Of a stretch of 52,710 bases of DNA, positions 24,752-32,805 are shown piece after piece (position 1 is the first letter of the stretch; every line of letters starts with the position of its first letter). A program made the translations under genes and the position numbers. The notes under the pieces were generated by a model. The model saw nothing but the letters and a program-made list of their open reading frames with translations, did no database searches and had not been told where the DNA came from. Source of the stretch: Scatomorpha stercorigallinarum (lineage in GTDB: Bacteria > Bacillota > Clostridia > Oscillospirales > Oscillospiraceae); NCBI GenBank assembly GCA_944387865.1, contig CALXGN010000016.1:1-52710 (forward strand), in the 5' to 3' direction.

Positions 24752-25419
24752 TACTCACCTCCAAGCGCTTCCTCAATGCGTTCCTGAACGTATCGCGCGG
24801 TGTCGTGACGGCGGTAAAGCGCCGGCAGGCACAGCTCTTTGAGCGAGCAGGCGTTGCAGTGCTTTCCGGGCCTGACTTTGGGGGTATGGCCGCGGCGGAA
24901 GTATTCGTTCATTTCATCGGCCATAGACTGCGTTTTGCCGCGCAGTTCCGGCGAGATGTCTACCGATTCGCGGCGGCGCGTTTCGGCATAGAATATGGCG
25001 CCGCGGGGGATCTCACACACGAGCATCTCTTCCAGCGCCATGGCCTGGGCGCAGAGCTGAAGGCGGTCGGCGTCGTTTTCCTTGCTTGAGCCGTGCTTAT
25101 ACTCCACCGGCATGGGCAGCCAGCGGCCGGCCCGGCCATGGAGCTCCACGCCGCCCGGGCCGGCGCGGAACTCCACCACGTCGCACTCGCCGCTCAGGCG
25201 CAGCCGGTGCGATACCACGCGCATGCCGCGCACAGTGAGAAGCCCGCCGCGCTTTTCGCTGAGCGTTTCGTCGTGGGCGCGCTCATGCTGCAGGCGCCCT
25301 TCGGCGGTGTGCAGGTTCTCGCTCCATTGCTGTTCCATGTAGGCGAGCGCCCACTGCCTCCGGCAAAAGCAGAAGTGCTGTATGCCGGACATTTGCAGAT
25401 AGTCGTCACTCCCCGTCAT
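24751..25419 (-). CDS. cas4: CRISPR-associated exonuclease Cas4
   Basis: This RecB-like nuclease trims prespacers and helps choose those with a correct PAM. Visible features are an early FCFCRRQW Cys motif, the C-terminal CNACSLKELC cluster that together would hold a 4Fe-4S centre, the catalytic Asp in GECDVVEF and the E-x-K motif in PVEYKHG. I start at the MTGSDDYLQ methionine (222 residues), which overlaps cas7 by 14 bases; five residues further upstream are also possible. Confidence 0.95.
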   Translation of the reverse strand: MTGSDDYLQMSGIQHFCFCRRQWALAYMEQQWSENLHTAEGRLQHERAHDETLSEKRGGLLTVRGMRVVSHRLRLSGECDVVEFRAGPGGVELHGRAGRWLPMPVEYKHGSSKENDADRLQLCAQAMALEEMLVCEIPRGAIFYAETRRRESVDISPELRGKTQSMADEMNEYFRRGHTPKVRPGKHCNACSLKELCLPALYRRHDTARYVQERIEEALGGE

Positions 25420-26251
25420 AGATTTCGACCGCAAGGCCGGGCAACTCGCCGCAGGTGATCACATAATCTTCGATGCGGCGCGGGTCCTCGGCCTTTTTTT
25501 CGACCTTGAGCAGGCGGTGTACTTTGGCGGAAGAATACTGCCCATTCTTGCAGTTGTGCCGCCACCAGTAGAGCTTGACGACCTCCATGCTGCCCTCCGG
25601 GCGGGCGGCGGAGACGTCATTTTCAAAGAGCGTGCGCAGGGCATCTTTGATGGCCTCGGCGTCGTCGTCGGAGAAACCGGTCTTTTCAGCGAGCTGGCAA
25701 TTGATGCTGCCGAAGGTGGTGTACAGCCCAAAGCCCACGCGGTGCTTCATCCCCATCGTGTCGCTGGACTTTTTGGAAGCCGGCTCGCTGTTGACGCTCT
25801 TCGTGATCTGTACGCTGTCGATGATGATGGGATCCACGCTGAAAGCGGGGTGTATTGAAACGGGCCCCCGCACGCCGACGGAGACGCCGTCATCCTTGCT
25901 GCCGGACTTGAAGGCAAAGACCTGCCCAAAGCTGCGCACGTCGAGCCAGGTCTCGCAGGCGATGCGGGCGTACTCGTCTTTATCTTTGGTCTTGAGCTCC
26001 TTGACGGCATCGGCGCGCTCCTTGAGCGAATGGAAGCCGTCGGTGCAGCGGTCGTCGGACTGGACGAAGACGCGCTTGCCCATGTCCATGAGGCGGTTGC
26101 GCATCTTGCGCTTGAGGCAGACGTCGGAGATCTCGCCGTAGCCCTCATAGGTCTCGCGCGGGCGGTTGCCGTTGAGCGGGTCGCCGTTGGGATTGGCGTT
26201 GCTGACGGCGATGACAAGAGCGAAGTCTATTTTGTTCTGGAGAGCTGACAT
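25406..26251 (-). CDS. cas7c: Cascade backbone protein Cas7c (Csd2)
   Basis: The 281-residue RAMP protein polymerises along the crRNA spacer. The N-terminal DFALVIAVSNANPNGDPLNG segment is diagnostic for the Csd2/Csh2 family. The ATG at 26251 follows GGAGGAAAAG; an earlier ATG at 26275 overlapping cas8c is less likely. Because Cas7-type subunits kink the guide every sixth nucleotide, this protein is what makes the mismatch pattern in the candidate regulatory RNA at 31457 meaningful. Confidence 0.97.
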   Translation of the reverse strand: MSALQNKIDFALVIAVSNANPNGDPLNGNRPRETYEGYGEISDVCLKRKMRNRLMDMGKRVFVQSDDRCTDGFHSLKERADAVKELKTKDKDEYARIACETWLDVRSFGQVFAFKSGSKDDGVSVGVRGPVSIHPAFSVDPIIIDSVQITKSVNSEPASKKSSDTMGMKHRVGFGLYTTFGSINCQLAEKTGFSDDDAEAIKDALRTLFENDVSAARPEGSMEVVKLYWWRHNCKNGQYSSAKVHRLLKVEKKAEDPRRIEDYVITCGELPGLAVEIYDGE

Positions 26252-26271
26252 TTTCTTTTCCTCCCTGTTTC

Positions 26272-28209
26272 TCATTCATTGTTCTCGCCGTCGCCGGCGT
26301 TTTTATCTTTCCTGGAAGTGAAAAACTCCTGCCGCTGGCTGGCGTAACCGAGCAGATAGAGTTCGTTGAGCGGCTTGTCGCTGAAATCCCCGATGGGCAT
26401 TCCGGCCAGCAGTTCCTCCATTTCCCTTACGCCTGCGAGTGTCTGCCCATTCTTTATCAGACGGTTTATATATGGTACGAGCTGCTTCCTGAGCAGTTTG
26501 CAGGTTTTTGCCGGGCGCTGGGTGAAAACGACCTCCATGCGCTGGGCGTTCGTGGGGCGGCGTTCGGCGGCTTTTACATCGCCTGCGTTCTGGGCGCAGA
26601 ACTCTATGTAATCGGCGCAGGCGAGTATGCGGCCAAAGAGATAGCTGCGATCTTTGCAGCTTTCATTTACAGCCATCGTATATTCCTCCTCAAAGTTGCG
26701 TTTGTGATGACCGCGCACCAGCGCGCAGGCAATGCTCCGTACCTTCCGCGCCTCCCAATATTCCAGCGCTGCTGAGTTTGAAGCGCGGCGGACGGCTGAG
26801 AGCATGATATCCCGCGGCAACGGCTTCCCTTCAGTTATGCAGGGCAGCACCCGTTCGACAGTCTGGCTCACCAGTTTCTCATCGGCTTTTTCACCGTAGG
26901 CCGCTTTGGCGATGTCATAGGGGGAGGGCGCGCCATAAAAGCTTATAAAGATATCCTTCCTCTTGCCGTCCTTTTCCGTTTGTATCTTGCGGTATTCATG
27001 CTGCCAGGTAAAAGTTTCGTGCCAGTTGAGGATGTTTCCTATCAGCAGTGAGCGGCTCAGCTCGCGGTAATACTTGACAGACATGCGCCCGGGCGTGGCG
27101 GAATCGAGTATCATGACGCTTATCTTGGAATGACCGCCAAGCTCGGCCGCGTAGCCCTGCGCCTTGCGGGCAAAGAGCTCGGCAAAAGCGGTGCGGGTCG
27201 TGTCTACATAGCTGACTTCTGTGCCATCCAGTTCGTCTTCCAGGTCGTCCTCGCCCGCGAAGCTTACAGAGTCGCCGGTGACAGGCGGAAGATCCTCATT
27301 TTCGGTGCCCCAGACGAGTATGGTCTGGCCGCCGTTGGCGATGCCCTGTTTGCCGATCAGCCAGCGAAGCGCGCTGTGCGCTTTCTGGGTCGTGTCGTAG
27401 CCGATGCGGAGCGCCTGGCCCGCATCGGCAAAGCGCTCGCCGCGGAAGGTGAAATTGATGGCGTCGTTGCTGGAAATGAGCTTGGAGCGGTCGCCGGCAT
27501 GGCGTATCTTATAGGGACTGAGCTGGGAGAGCGGCATTTCCCGGCCGGTGACATAGCAGATGCCGCGGCTGCTGAAACCGGACGTGTAGTAGTCGCTCCA
27601 ACTCTGCCACACGTCCCAGTCATCATGTAGCGCAGCGCCGTTTACTCGCCAGCGTACGAAGCACTCTGTTTCGTCGGCGAGGACGCCGGAGATCTGTGGC
27701 GGCTCCCCCTCGTAGTCCTTCCAGTCGGTGACAAGTTTCCCGTCGCTGCCGGTCACAAGTACGCGGGCGTTGATGAGGTCGGCGATCACCGTGCCTTTTT
27801 CTACGTATGCCAGCACCGCACGCACATTTTCGTTACGAAATGGCGAGCCGCACCACGCACGCAGCTGCTCAGCATATGCACGGTATTCGCTTTTCTTTTT
27901 GCCGCCATAGGCCGTATAGTCGCCGGCGATATATTGCAGTTTGTCCACAAGCGGATGCGGGACGGGGCCGGAAGTGCGGGACGAGGAGCCCTCGGTGCAC
28001 GGTATCACAGTTGTCGCCTCGTCCGGCCTTACAACACGGGCGGAGAGGAAACTACCCTCGGCGGAGAGGCTTATCTCCGCCTGCACTTTCTGGGTGGTGT
28101 GCGCCACGGGGAGCAGCATGGGGGCTTCTTTGTCCCCGTGCATCGCGCTCTTGCCGACTTCGGTGAGGTTTTTCTCATAGGTCTCATAGCAGCGTTCAAG
28201 CCAGCCCAT
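26272..28209 (-). CDS. cas8c: Cascade large subunit Cas8c (Csd1)
   Basis: The 645-residue protein recognises the PAM and recruits Cas3; in I-C systems an internal start can also yield a small Cas11-like subunit. It begins MGWLERCYETYEKN, and family motifs include HPLVDKLQYIAGDY and RWLIGKQG. The ATG at 28209 is preceded by GGAGGAGG and overlaps the cas5c end by 14 bases. The C-terminal quarter, from about residue 520, is helical and would correspond to the small-subunit region. Confidence 0.96.
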   Translation of the reverse strand: MGWLERCYETYEKNLTEVGKSAMHGDKEAPMLLPVAHTTQKVQAEISLSAEGSFLSARVVRPDEATTVIPCTEGSSSRTSGPVPHPLVDKLQYIAGDYTAYGGKKKSEYRAYAEQLRAWCGSPFRNENVRAVLAYVEKGTVIADLINARVLVTGSDGKLVTDWKDYEGEPPQISGVLADETECFVRWRVNGAALHDDWDVWQSWSDYYTSGFSSRGICYVTGREMPLSQLSPYKIRHAGDRSKLISSNDAINFTFRGERFADAGQALRIGYDTTQKAHSALRWLIGKQGIANGGQTILVWGTENEDLPPVTGDSVSFAGEDDLEDELDGTEVSYVDTTRTAFAELFARKAQGYAAELGGHSKISVMILDSATPGRMSVKYYRELSRSLLIGNILNWHETFTWQHEYRKIQTEKDGKRKDIFISFYGAPSPYDIAKAAYGEKADEKLVSQTVERVLPCITEGKPLPRDIMLSAVRRASNSAALEYWEARKVRSIACALVRGHHKRNFEEEYTMAVNESCKDRSYLFGRILACADYIEFCAQNAGDVKAAERRPTNAQRMEVVFTQRPAKTCKLLRKQLVPYINRLIKNGQTLAGVREMEELLAGMPIGDFSDKPLNELYLLGYASQRQEFFTSRKDKNAGDGENNE

Positions 28210-28930
28210 CGCGCTCCACCTCCTCCAATGTCCGCTCAACAGGACTGAAGTTTTTCCCGGCTGTGAAGGTCCTGACCTTCGAGCGCCTGATAGTGTCGAT
28301 GACCGGGCAGTCCTCGGGACGGCAGAACTCTATAATGCCCCGCTCTTTCATCACCGGCCGCCACAGACGTTCTTTCAGCAGCCCGTCGCCGCCCTCGTCG
28401 GGGTAGGTGAAGCCGTGGAACATCAGCCCGAGCGGCATGCCGGGGTTTCCGTCATAGTCCCCGTCTCCTTCGCCGAAAACACAGGGCGCTATATAGCCCT
28501 GGCACTCGCGGGCGCCGAGATAGATGTCGCGCCGCCCGCCGCGTTCGAGCATCCGCTTTGCGATGAAAAAGTGCTTGTTCTCGTCGCGGTCCCCGGCGAG
28601 GTCGGGCCTGTTTTCGTTCCACTCGAAATGCGCCTTTATCTGGTACACCACGTTGACAAGGTATGTGTAGTACGAGAGGTCGTTGGTGCCGTCGTTGTAG
28701 CGTATCGGACGTATCCCCTTGCTCTCCGTCTCTATCGTGCGCATCACGCGCAGTTTGTCGGGGTACCAGATAAAGGTCGGTTTCCAGTAGCAGCTCTCGA
28801 GCACGCCCTTTATAGCCTCGTATGTCGGCACTGGGTAGCTGCACTTTTCGCCGCCGACGCGCGTTATCGGCTCGCTGAAGAGCGCGTAGCGGCCCCAGAG
28901 GCGCAGCTCGATCGAGTTTTTAAACCGCAA
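28196..28930 (-). CDS. cas5c: crRNA-processing endoribonuclease Cas5c
   Basis: The 244-residue RAMP protein replaces Cas6 in type I-C: it cuts the repeat at the base of its hairpin and stays on the 5' handle. The motif NKHFFIAKRMLERGGRRDIYLG supplies the Lys-His pair of the known active site, and a Tyr in the YPVPTYEAIKG block is the probable third residue. Length and order (after cas3, before cas8c) are standard. Confidence 0.96.
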   Translation of the reverse strand: MRFKNSIELRLWGRYALFSEPITRVGGEKCSYPVPTYEAIKGVLESCYWKPTFIWYPDKLRVMRTIETESKGIRPIRYNDGTNDLSYYTYLVNVVYQIKAHFEWNENRPDLAGDRDENKHFFIAKRMLERGGRRDIYLGARECQGYIAPCVFGEGDGDYDGNPGMPLGLMFHGFTYPDEGGDGLLKERLWRPVMKERGIIEFCRPEDCPVIDTIRRSKVRTFTAGKNFSPVERTLEEVERDGLA

Positions 28931-28947
28931 ATCGTTTCCTCCTTTCT

Positions 28948-31323
28948 TTATGCGAACATATTGCCCAACGGGAGGGGGTCGAAGACGACGCCGGTCCCGT
29001 CGCTGTCATAGTAGTTTTCCTGCAGGATGTGCACTGCGCCATCGAGCGCCGCGTACACTGCGCTCCCGAGGCGCTCCAGCTCGCCCTGGCGGAGCTGGAC
29101 GGTATATGCTTCTAGCTCTCGGAAGACCCCGGCGGACGGGCTGCCGGAGAGTAGTCCGGCAATGAGCTCTTTGCCCTTGCCATATGGCACGAGCACGCCG
29201 GCGCCGCCGTCTTCTATGGCCTCAAAAACGCCTTCGGCCGTCCCAAAAGCCTGCCGCAGCTCAAAATCGCGCAACGTCCGGTTGTGCTCTCCGGCAAGAG
29301 CTTTCGACCCCTTTTCGTTTACAGACAGCAGGTCTACAAGAGATATAGATATGCCTTTGGCAGACTTGGTGTTATACATCATCTCGTCGCGGCTGAAGCG
29401 GGTCGAATACAGCAGCTTATAATATCTGTCCAGCGCTTCGGGGCTCAGGCAGTCAACGCCCGCGGGCAGGAGCGAGAGCAAGTCCAGGCAGGCCTTTTTG
29501 GCCTCGTCTATCTCCGGCAGCTTTGAGAGGTCTTCGTCTTTGAGATCGACCAGATACAGCGTCCCGAGCCCGCCCCCGCCGTGGCGGTGGCAGCGCCCGC
29601 CTGTCTGCACGGCGTTGACCAGGCCGGCCAGGGAGCGCACGGCGCAGTCGAAGTCCAGATCTACGCCGGCTTCGATCAGCTGGGTGCTGACACACACCAC
29701 GCGGGCGCTCTTATCGTTGAGAAGCGCTTCGAGCCGCTTGATGAGCGCTTTCCTGTGGGCCGGGCAGAGCCGTGTGGTGAGGCAGAAAAGCTTCACATTC
29801 CTGTCAAGCCGCTCTTTGAGTTCGGCGTGGAGCTTTATCGCCGACGTCCTGGTGTTCAAAACAACAAGTGTGCTGCGGTGCTCGTCCGAGATCGCGCTTA
29901 CAAATGTGGCGAGCTCAATGGTGCTCATGCCGCCGCCTTTACAGCCGTCAGTGTTGCATTCTATCCTGCGCAGGCGCTCAAACAGCGCAGGATAGTCGGG
30001 AATGATGTCGCTGTTTGCAGACAGCATCAGCGGATGCGCCAGCGCCTCCAGTTTGGGTTGGGTGGCGGTGCAGAGCACGACGACGCAGCCCAGCAGCTCG
30101 GCGAGCGTATTTACGGCAAAGTTAAAGAGGTATGTATGCCTGAGCGGCAGGGCCTGCACCTCGTCGAAAAGCAGCACCGAGCCGGCCAGGGCGGGGAGGC
30201 GGCGCGCATTCCGGCGCGGCGCAGCGAAGAGCGTGTCGAGCAGCTGCACCATAGTGCTGCAAATGACCGGCGCGCCCTCCCAACGGCTGCTCCTTGCGAG
30301 ATATATGCCCTGCCCGGTGTCTGTGTCTGCAATGAAGTCGGAGTGGTGCTCGAGAACACAGTCATCGCCGAGAGCTTCCCGGATGCGCTGTGCGTTCTGC
30401 CCTGTGATAGACTTGTAAGGAGCAAAATAGAAGATATGCCGCGCGTTTATGCCCTGCGCCGCCTGCAGGCAAAACCGCAGCCCGGCGTAGGTCTTGCCCG
30501 CGCCGGTGGGGAGGCAGAGCCGGTAGATCCCGGGCGAAGCCCCGCGGCCGGCATCCCGGCAGCGCTCGGAGAGCTCGCGGCGCAGGGCGTCGATGGGGTG
30601 CTTTTCCGGAAGCGAAACGATGTGCGCCTCACCGCGGGCGGCAAGCTCGGCCCAGCGCGCCGAACGGGCCGCGCTGTCCGGCCGCTTCGGCAGCGGGATG
30701 CCGTCTGCGAAGCAGGCGGTATCTGTCCAGTCGGCGTCCACCAGCGCGCCGAACAGCAGCCGCTGTACAAAACCGCGCGCAAATTCGTGCTGGGCCCTGT
30801 CGGGAAAAAGGCGCTTCAAGTTCATGTGCAGCGCCTTCACCTCGGCGGCGGCCCCGTCGATAAGCGCCATTACTTCGGCCTCTGAGGCCACTTCGGAGAA
30901 GAAAGCTTTTACACTTTCAGCATACTGCTCTTCCGCATGGCCGCCTTCGGGGTGCAGGCGGCTTTTCCACGTCTCTTCGCCAAGGGGAGACACCACATCG
31001 CAGCGCCCGCTGTGGTGGCAGCCTATGGCCAGCGCGGCCATCTGAGCGGCCAGATACGCGCTTGAAGGTTTTCCCTGTACCGCTTCCATCAGCCAGCGCA
31101 TCCCCGCCGCAGAGTGATCGAAGCGCTGGTCGGTCTCGCCGCGGATGCGCCGCTGAACGTTGGCTGCCCCCTTGCCCTGGTCGTGCAGCGATCCGGCTAA
31201 GCGGCCGAGCTTGCCCAGGCCGGCAATTGCGCAGCCCTCCTCACAGAGCGCGGCGACGTTTCGGCTGTGATCAAATAGCGACTGCATATCTTTGCCGTCC
31301 GGGTGTGAGTGAGCGACAAGCAT
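28948..31323 (-). CDS. cas3: CRISPR-associated nuclease-helicase Cas3
   Basis: The 791-residue protein has an N-terminal HD nuclease domain (His-Asp at 47-48 in SLHDQGKGA, with GCHHSG near 101) and an SF2 helicase. The helicase has Walker A LPTGAGKT near 271-278, a DEVQ box at 387-390 and the QRxxRxxR-like GRCHRHGG region. It degrades DNA bound by Cascade. It is the first gene of the operon, with a TTGACA-17-TATAAT promoter. Its 5' UTR contains the candidate target of the divergent guide-like RNA. Confidence 0.97.
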   Translation of the reverse strand: MLVAHSHPDGKDMQSLFDHSRNVAALCEEGCAIAGLGKLGRLAGSLHDQGKGAANVQRRIRGETDQRFDHSAAGMRWLMEAVQGKPSSAYLAAQMAALAIGCHHSGRCDVVSPLGEETWKSRLHPEGGHAEEQYAESVKAFFSEVASEAEVMALIDGAAAEVKALHMNLKRLFPDRAQHEFARGFVQRLLFGALVDADWTDTACFADGIPLPKRPDSAARSARWAELAARGEAHIVSLPEKHPIDALRRELSERCRDAGRGASPGIYRLCLPTGAGKTYAGLRFCLQAAQGINARHIFYFAPYKSITGQNAQRIREALGDDCVLEHHSDFIADTDTGQGIYLARSSRWEGAPVICSTMVQLLDTLFAAPRRNARRLPALAGSVLLFDEVQALPLRHTYLFNFAVNTLAELLGCVVVLCTATQPKLEALAHPLMLSANSDIIPDYPALFERLRRIECNTDGCKGGGMSTIELATFVSAISDEHRSTLVVLNTRTSAIKLHAELKERLDRNVKLFCLTTRLCPAHRKALIKRLEALLNDKSARVVCVSTQLIEAGVDLDFDCAVRSLAGLVNAVQTGGRCHRHGGGGLGTLYLVDLKDEDLSKLPEIDEAKKACLDLLSLLPAGVDCLSPEALDRYYKLLYSTRFSRDEMMYNTKSAKGISISLVDLLSVNEKGSKALAGEHNRTLRDFELRQAFGTAEGVFEAIEDGGAGVLVPYGKGKELIAGLLSGSPSAGVFRELEAYTVQLRQGELERLGSAVYAALDGAVHILQENYYDSDGTGVVFDPLPLGNMFA

Positions 31324-31334
31324 GGCTATTCTCC

Positions 31335-31351
31335 TTTGTGAAAATGTTATT
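31335..31351 (+). promoter_or_regulatory. Candidate Cascade target site in the cas3 5' UTR
   Basis: TTT (31335-31337, PAM position) followed by GTGAAAATGTTATT (31338-31351) matches the first 14 bases after the handle of the RNA at 31457-31563, with mismatches only at positions 6 and 12. The site lies between the predicted cas transcription start (near 31360) and the cas3 RBS, which the PAM overlaps. Bound Cascade would block the operon. The PAM is TTT, not the usual I-C TTC. Confidence 0.72.
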
Positions 31352-31366
31352 TAATAAATTATGGAC

Positions 31367-31395
31367 ATTATAACTGATCGTGGATAAAATGTCAA
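31367..31395 (-). promoter_or_regulatory. Promoter of the cas operon
   Basis: On the minus strand TTGACA (31395-31390), 17 bases and TATAAT (31372-31367) make a perfect consensus sigma-A promoter 44 bases before the cas3 start. Such a strong promoter fits an operon that is held down by a repressor. Confidence 0.9.
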
Positions 31396-31421
31396 GAAAA
31401 ACGTCAACGAAATTGAAGCCG

Positions 31422-31450
31422 TTGTATTTAACCCCGCGCAATGGTAAAAT
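31422..31450 (+). promoter_or_regulatory. Promoter of the CRISPR-repeat-like RNA
   Basis: TTGTAT (31422-31427), a 17-base spacer and an extended -10 TGGTAAAAT (ending 31450) point rightward, divergent from the cas promoter, with about 27 bases between the two -35 boxes. Confidence 0.75.
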
Positions 31451-31456
31451 ATCATA

Positions 31457-31563
31457 GCGTTGACATCAACGCGGTCGCTGCTGATAGCGTGGATAGAAAT
31501 GTGAATATGTTCTTGAGAAACAAAAACGGCAGTCAGCATCAGCTGGCAGCCGTTTTTGTTTTT
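31457..31563 (+). ncRNA. Candidate cas-regulating guide RNA with a degenerate CRISPR repeat (CreR-like)
   Basis: The predicted transcript of about 107 nt starts with a GCGTTGA/TCAACGC hairpin (31457-31472). A pseudo-repeat follows at 31474-31500: it keeps GTCG, a shortened stem CGCT/AGCG and the final CGTGGATAGAAAT identical to the array repeat, so the whole 11-nt handle is preserved. The sequence after the handle (GTGAATATGTTCTT) matches the cas3 5' UTR at 12 of 14 positions, with mismatches at 6 and 12. A terminator ends the unit. Known CreR RNAs in other type I and V-A systems use such short pairing to let Cascade repress cas genes without cutting. The assignment here is inference from sequence. 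Confidence 0.75.
31518..31563 (+). terminator. Terminator of the guide-like RNA
   Basis: A 13-bp perfect stem (AAACAAAAACGGC, 31518-31530, with 31549-31561) ends in a T-rich run to 31563. It begins within the presumed guide segment, 17 bases after the handle. Confidence 0.88.
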
Positions 31564-31629
31564 ACCCTGTATTCTCCACGATCGCAACGCGCAAGGCAAA
31601 TGTCTTGCGCTGAGGCGATGCCAGGCAGA

Positions 31630-32463
31630 TCACACCTCCACCTCCAGGCCGTCGTGGGCGGGGATGAGGCCGCGGGGGGCGCAGTAGCGCTCCAGCTCGG
31701 ACTGCGTTACGCAGCCGTTGTGGCTGAAATGGCTGAGGATGCAGCGCGTGCCCGGCCCGGCGCTGCCCAGCTCGCGCAGGCGGGCGAGGAAGCGCTCCGC
31801 TTCGCCGAGGCCCATGTGGTTTTCGCTGCTGGGGAAACGGCCCGTGGTGGCGTCCAGGCTCACGGCGTCGAAGCGCTGGGCGGCCAGCAGCCGCCAGGAC
31901 TCCGGCGGAAGGCGGATGCCTGTGTCGTGCGCGTAGAGCAGCGTCTTGCCGCCCTTTTTGCAGATGTAGATGAGGCACTCCTCGGCCGGGTCGTGGTCTG
32001 CGGGCACGGCCGTGATCTCCCACTCGCCGCGGCGCACGCTCTCGCCGCCGCGGATGACGTGGACGCGCACAAAGCGCGCCATATCCCGCTCGCAGGCTTC
32101 GTTGGGGCAGAGCTCGCGCCGGTAACTCGCGAGCACGGCCTCGTTGCCGTAGACGTCCAGCAGGCCCTCCGCACCGTGCTGATAGATGTCCAGGCGCTCG
32201 GAGAGCCCGGCGGGATACCAGTGGTCGGAGTGGCTGTGCGTGACGAGCAGGGTGTGGAGCCTGCCCAGATAGAGCCCGTGCAGCAGGCAGTGGTAGTAGG
32301 TGTCCGGCGGGAAGTCGATGAGCAGTTCGCCGTCCACGAGCAGCTGCGCGCGCGAGCGCACTTCGCGCCCGCCCACGCGGCGGGCGTTCTCGCAGATGGC
32401 GCAGTTGCAAAAGGAGGCGGGCAGCCCCTCCGCCGCCGCCGTGCCCAGGTAAAGCAGTTTCAT
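31630..32463 (-). CDS. MBL-fold metallohydrolase, PhnP-like
   Basis: The 277-residue protein starts MKLLYLGTAAAEGLP and has an early Cys motif FCNCAICE like the structural zinc site of PhnP phosphodiesterases. The MBL signature THSHSDHW (near residue 76), a later PADHDP and a late LSHFSHN supply the two-metal site. PhnP proteins hydrolyse cyclic phosphodiesters, but no phosphonate genes are present, so the substrate is open. It is a single gene behind its own promoters; its stop lies 66 bases right of the guide-like RNA terminator and converges with it. Confidence 0.78.
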   Translation of the reverse strand: MKLLYLGTAAAEGLPASFCNCAICENARRVGGREVRSRAQLLVDGELLIDFPPDTYYHCLLHGLYLGRLHTLLVTHSHSDHWYPAGLSERLDIYQHGAEGLLDVYGNEAVLASYRRELCPNEACERDMARFVRVHVIRGGESVRRGEWEITAVPADHDPAEECLIYICKKGGKTLLYAHDTGIRLPPESWRLLAAQRFDAVSLDATTGRFPSSENHMGLGEAERFLARLRELGSAGPGTRCILSHFSHNGCVTQSELERYCAPRGLIPAHDGLEVEV

Positions 32464-32508
32464 GTGTGTGGCCTCCCTGCAGGGGTCGCGCCTTCGCGCG
32501 CCAGGGAC

Positions 32509-32537
32509 ATCGTACCACTATCCGGCGCGCAATGCAA
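32509..32537 (-). promoter_or_regulatory. Proximal promoter of the PhnP-like gene
   Basis: TTGCAT, a 17-base spacer ending in TGG, and TACGAT (minus strand, 32537-32509) lie about 45 bases before the ATG. Confidence 0.65.
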
Positions 32538-32640
32538 CGGCATTGGGCGCTGGGGCGGCGAATAAAAACCGCCCCCAGCGAGAGACTCGCCAGGAGCGGA
32601 AAAAAGGGGCAGTGTGAGGCGCTATTTGCCTTGTGGGTAT

Positions 32641-32669
32641 ATGATACCACAGCCGAGACGGAGTTGCAA
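32641..32669 (-). promoter_or_regulatory. Distal promoter upstream of the PhnP-like gene
   Basis: TTGCAA (32669-32664), a 17-base spacer ending in TGG, and TATCAT (32646-32641) form a second good promoter. It would give a leader of about 170 bases that contains a GC-rich hairpin interrupted by T residues near 32560-32595. The rest of 32464-32805 has no gene. Confidence 0.6.
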
Positions 32670-32711
32670 GTAAAATTTGCGTATGCCCCGCAAATTGGTG
32701 GGGATATAAAA

Positions 32712-32734
32712 AACGCCCCGGGGGACGGGGCGTT
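32712..32734 (-). terminator. Terminator after the MFS gene
   Basis: AACGCCCC/GGGGCGTT with a 7-base loop is followed on the minus strand by TTTT, about 70 bases after the stop at 32806. Confidence 0.88.
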
Positions 32735-32805
32735 GGGCGCGGCTGTGGAGCGGCCGCGCCCTTTGCGGGGGGAAATGGGGAAGGGTAGAGTAAATATCGA
32801 TCCTG

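Noticed and set aside
31457..31563. A creTA-type addiction module, in which a repeat-like RNA guides Cascade to silence a small toxin gene
   Set aside because: I see no small toxin ORF with an RBS in the divergent region, and the guide-like sequence matches the cas3 leader instead. A distant toxin target cannot be excluded without a genome search.
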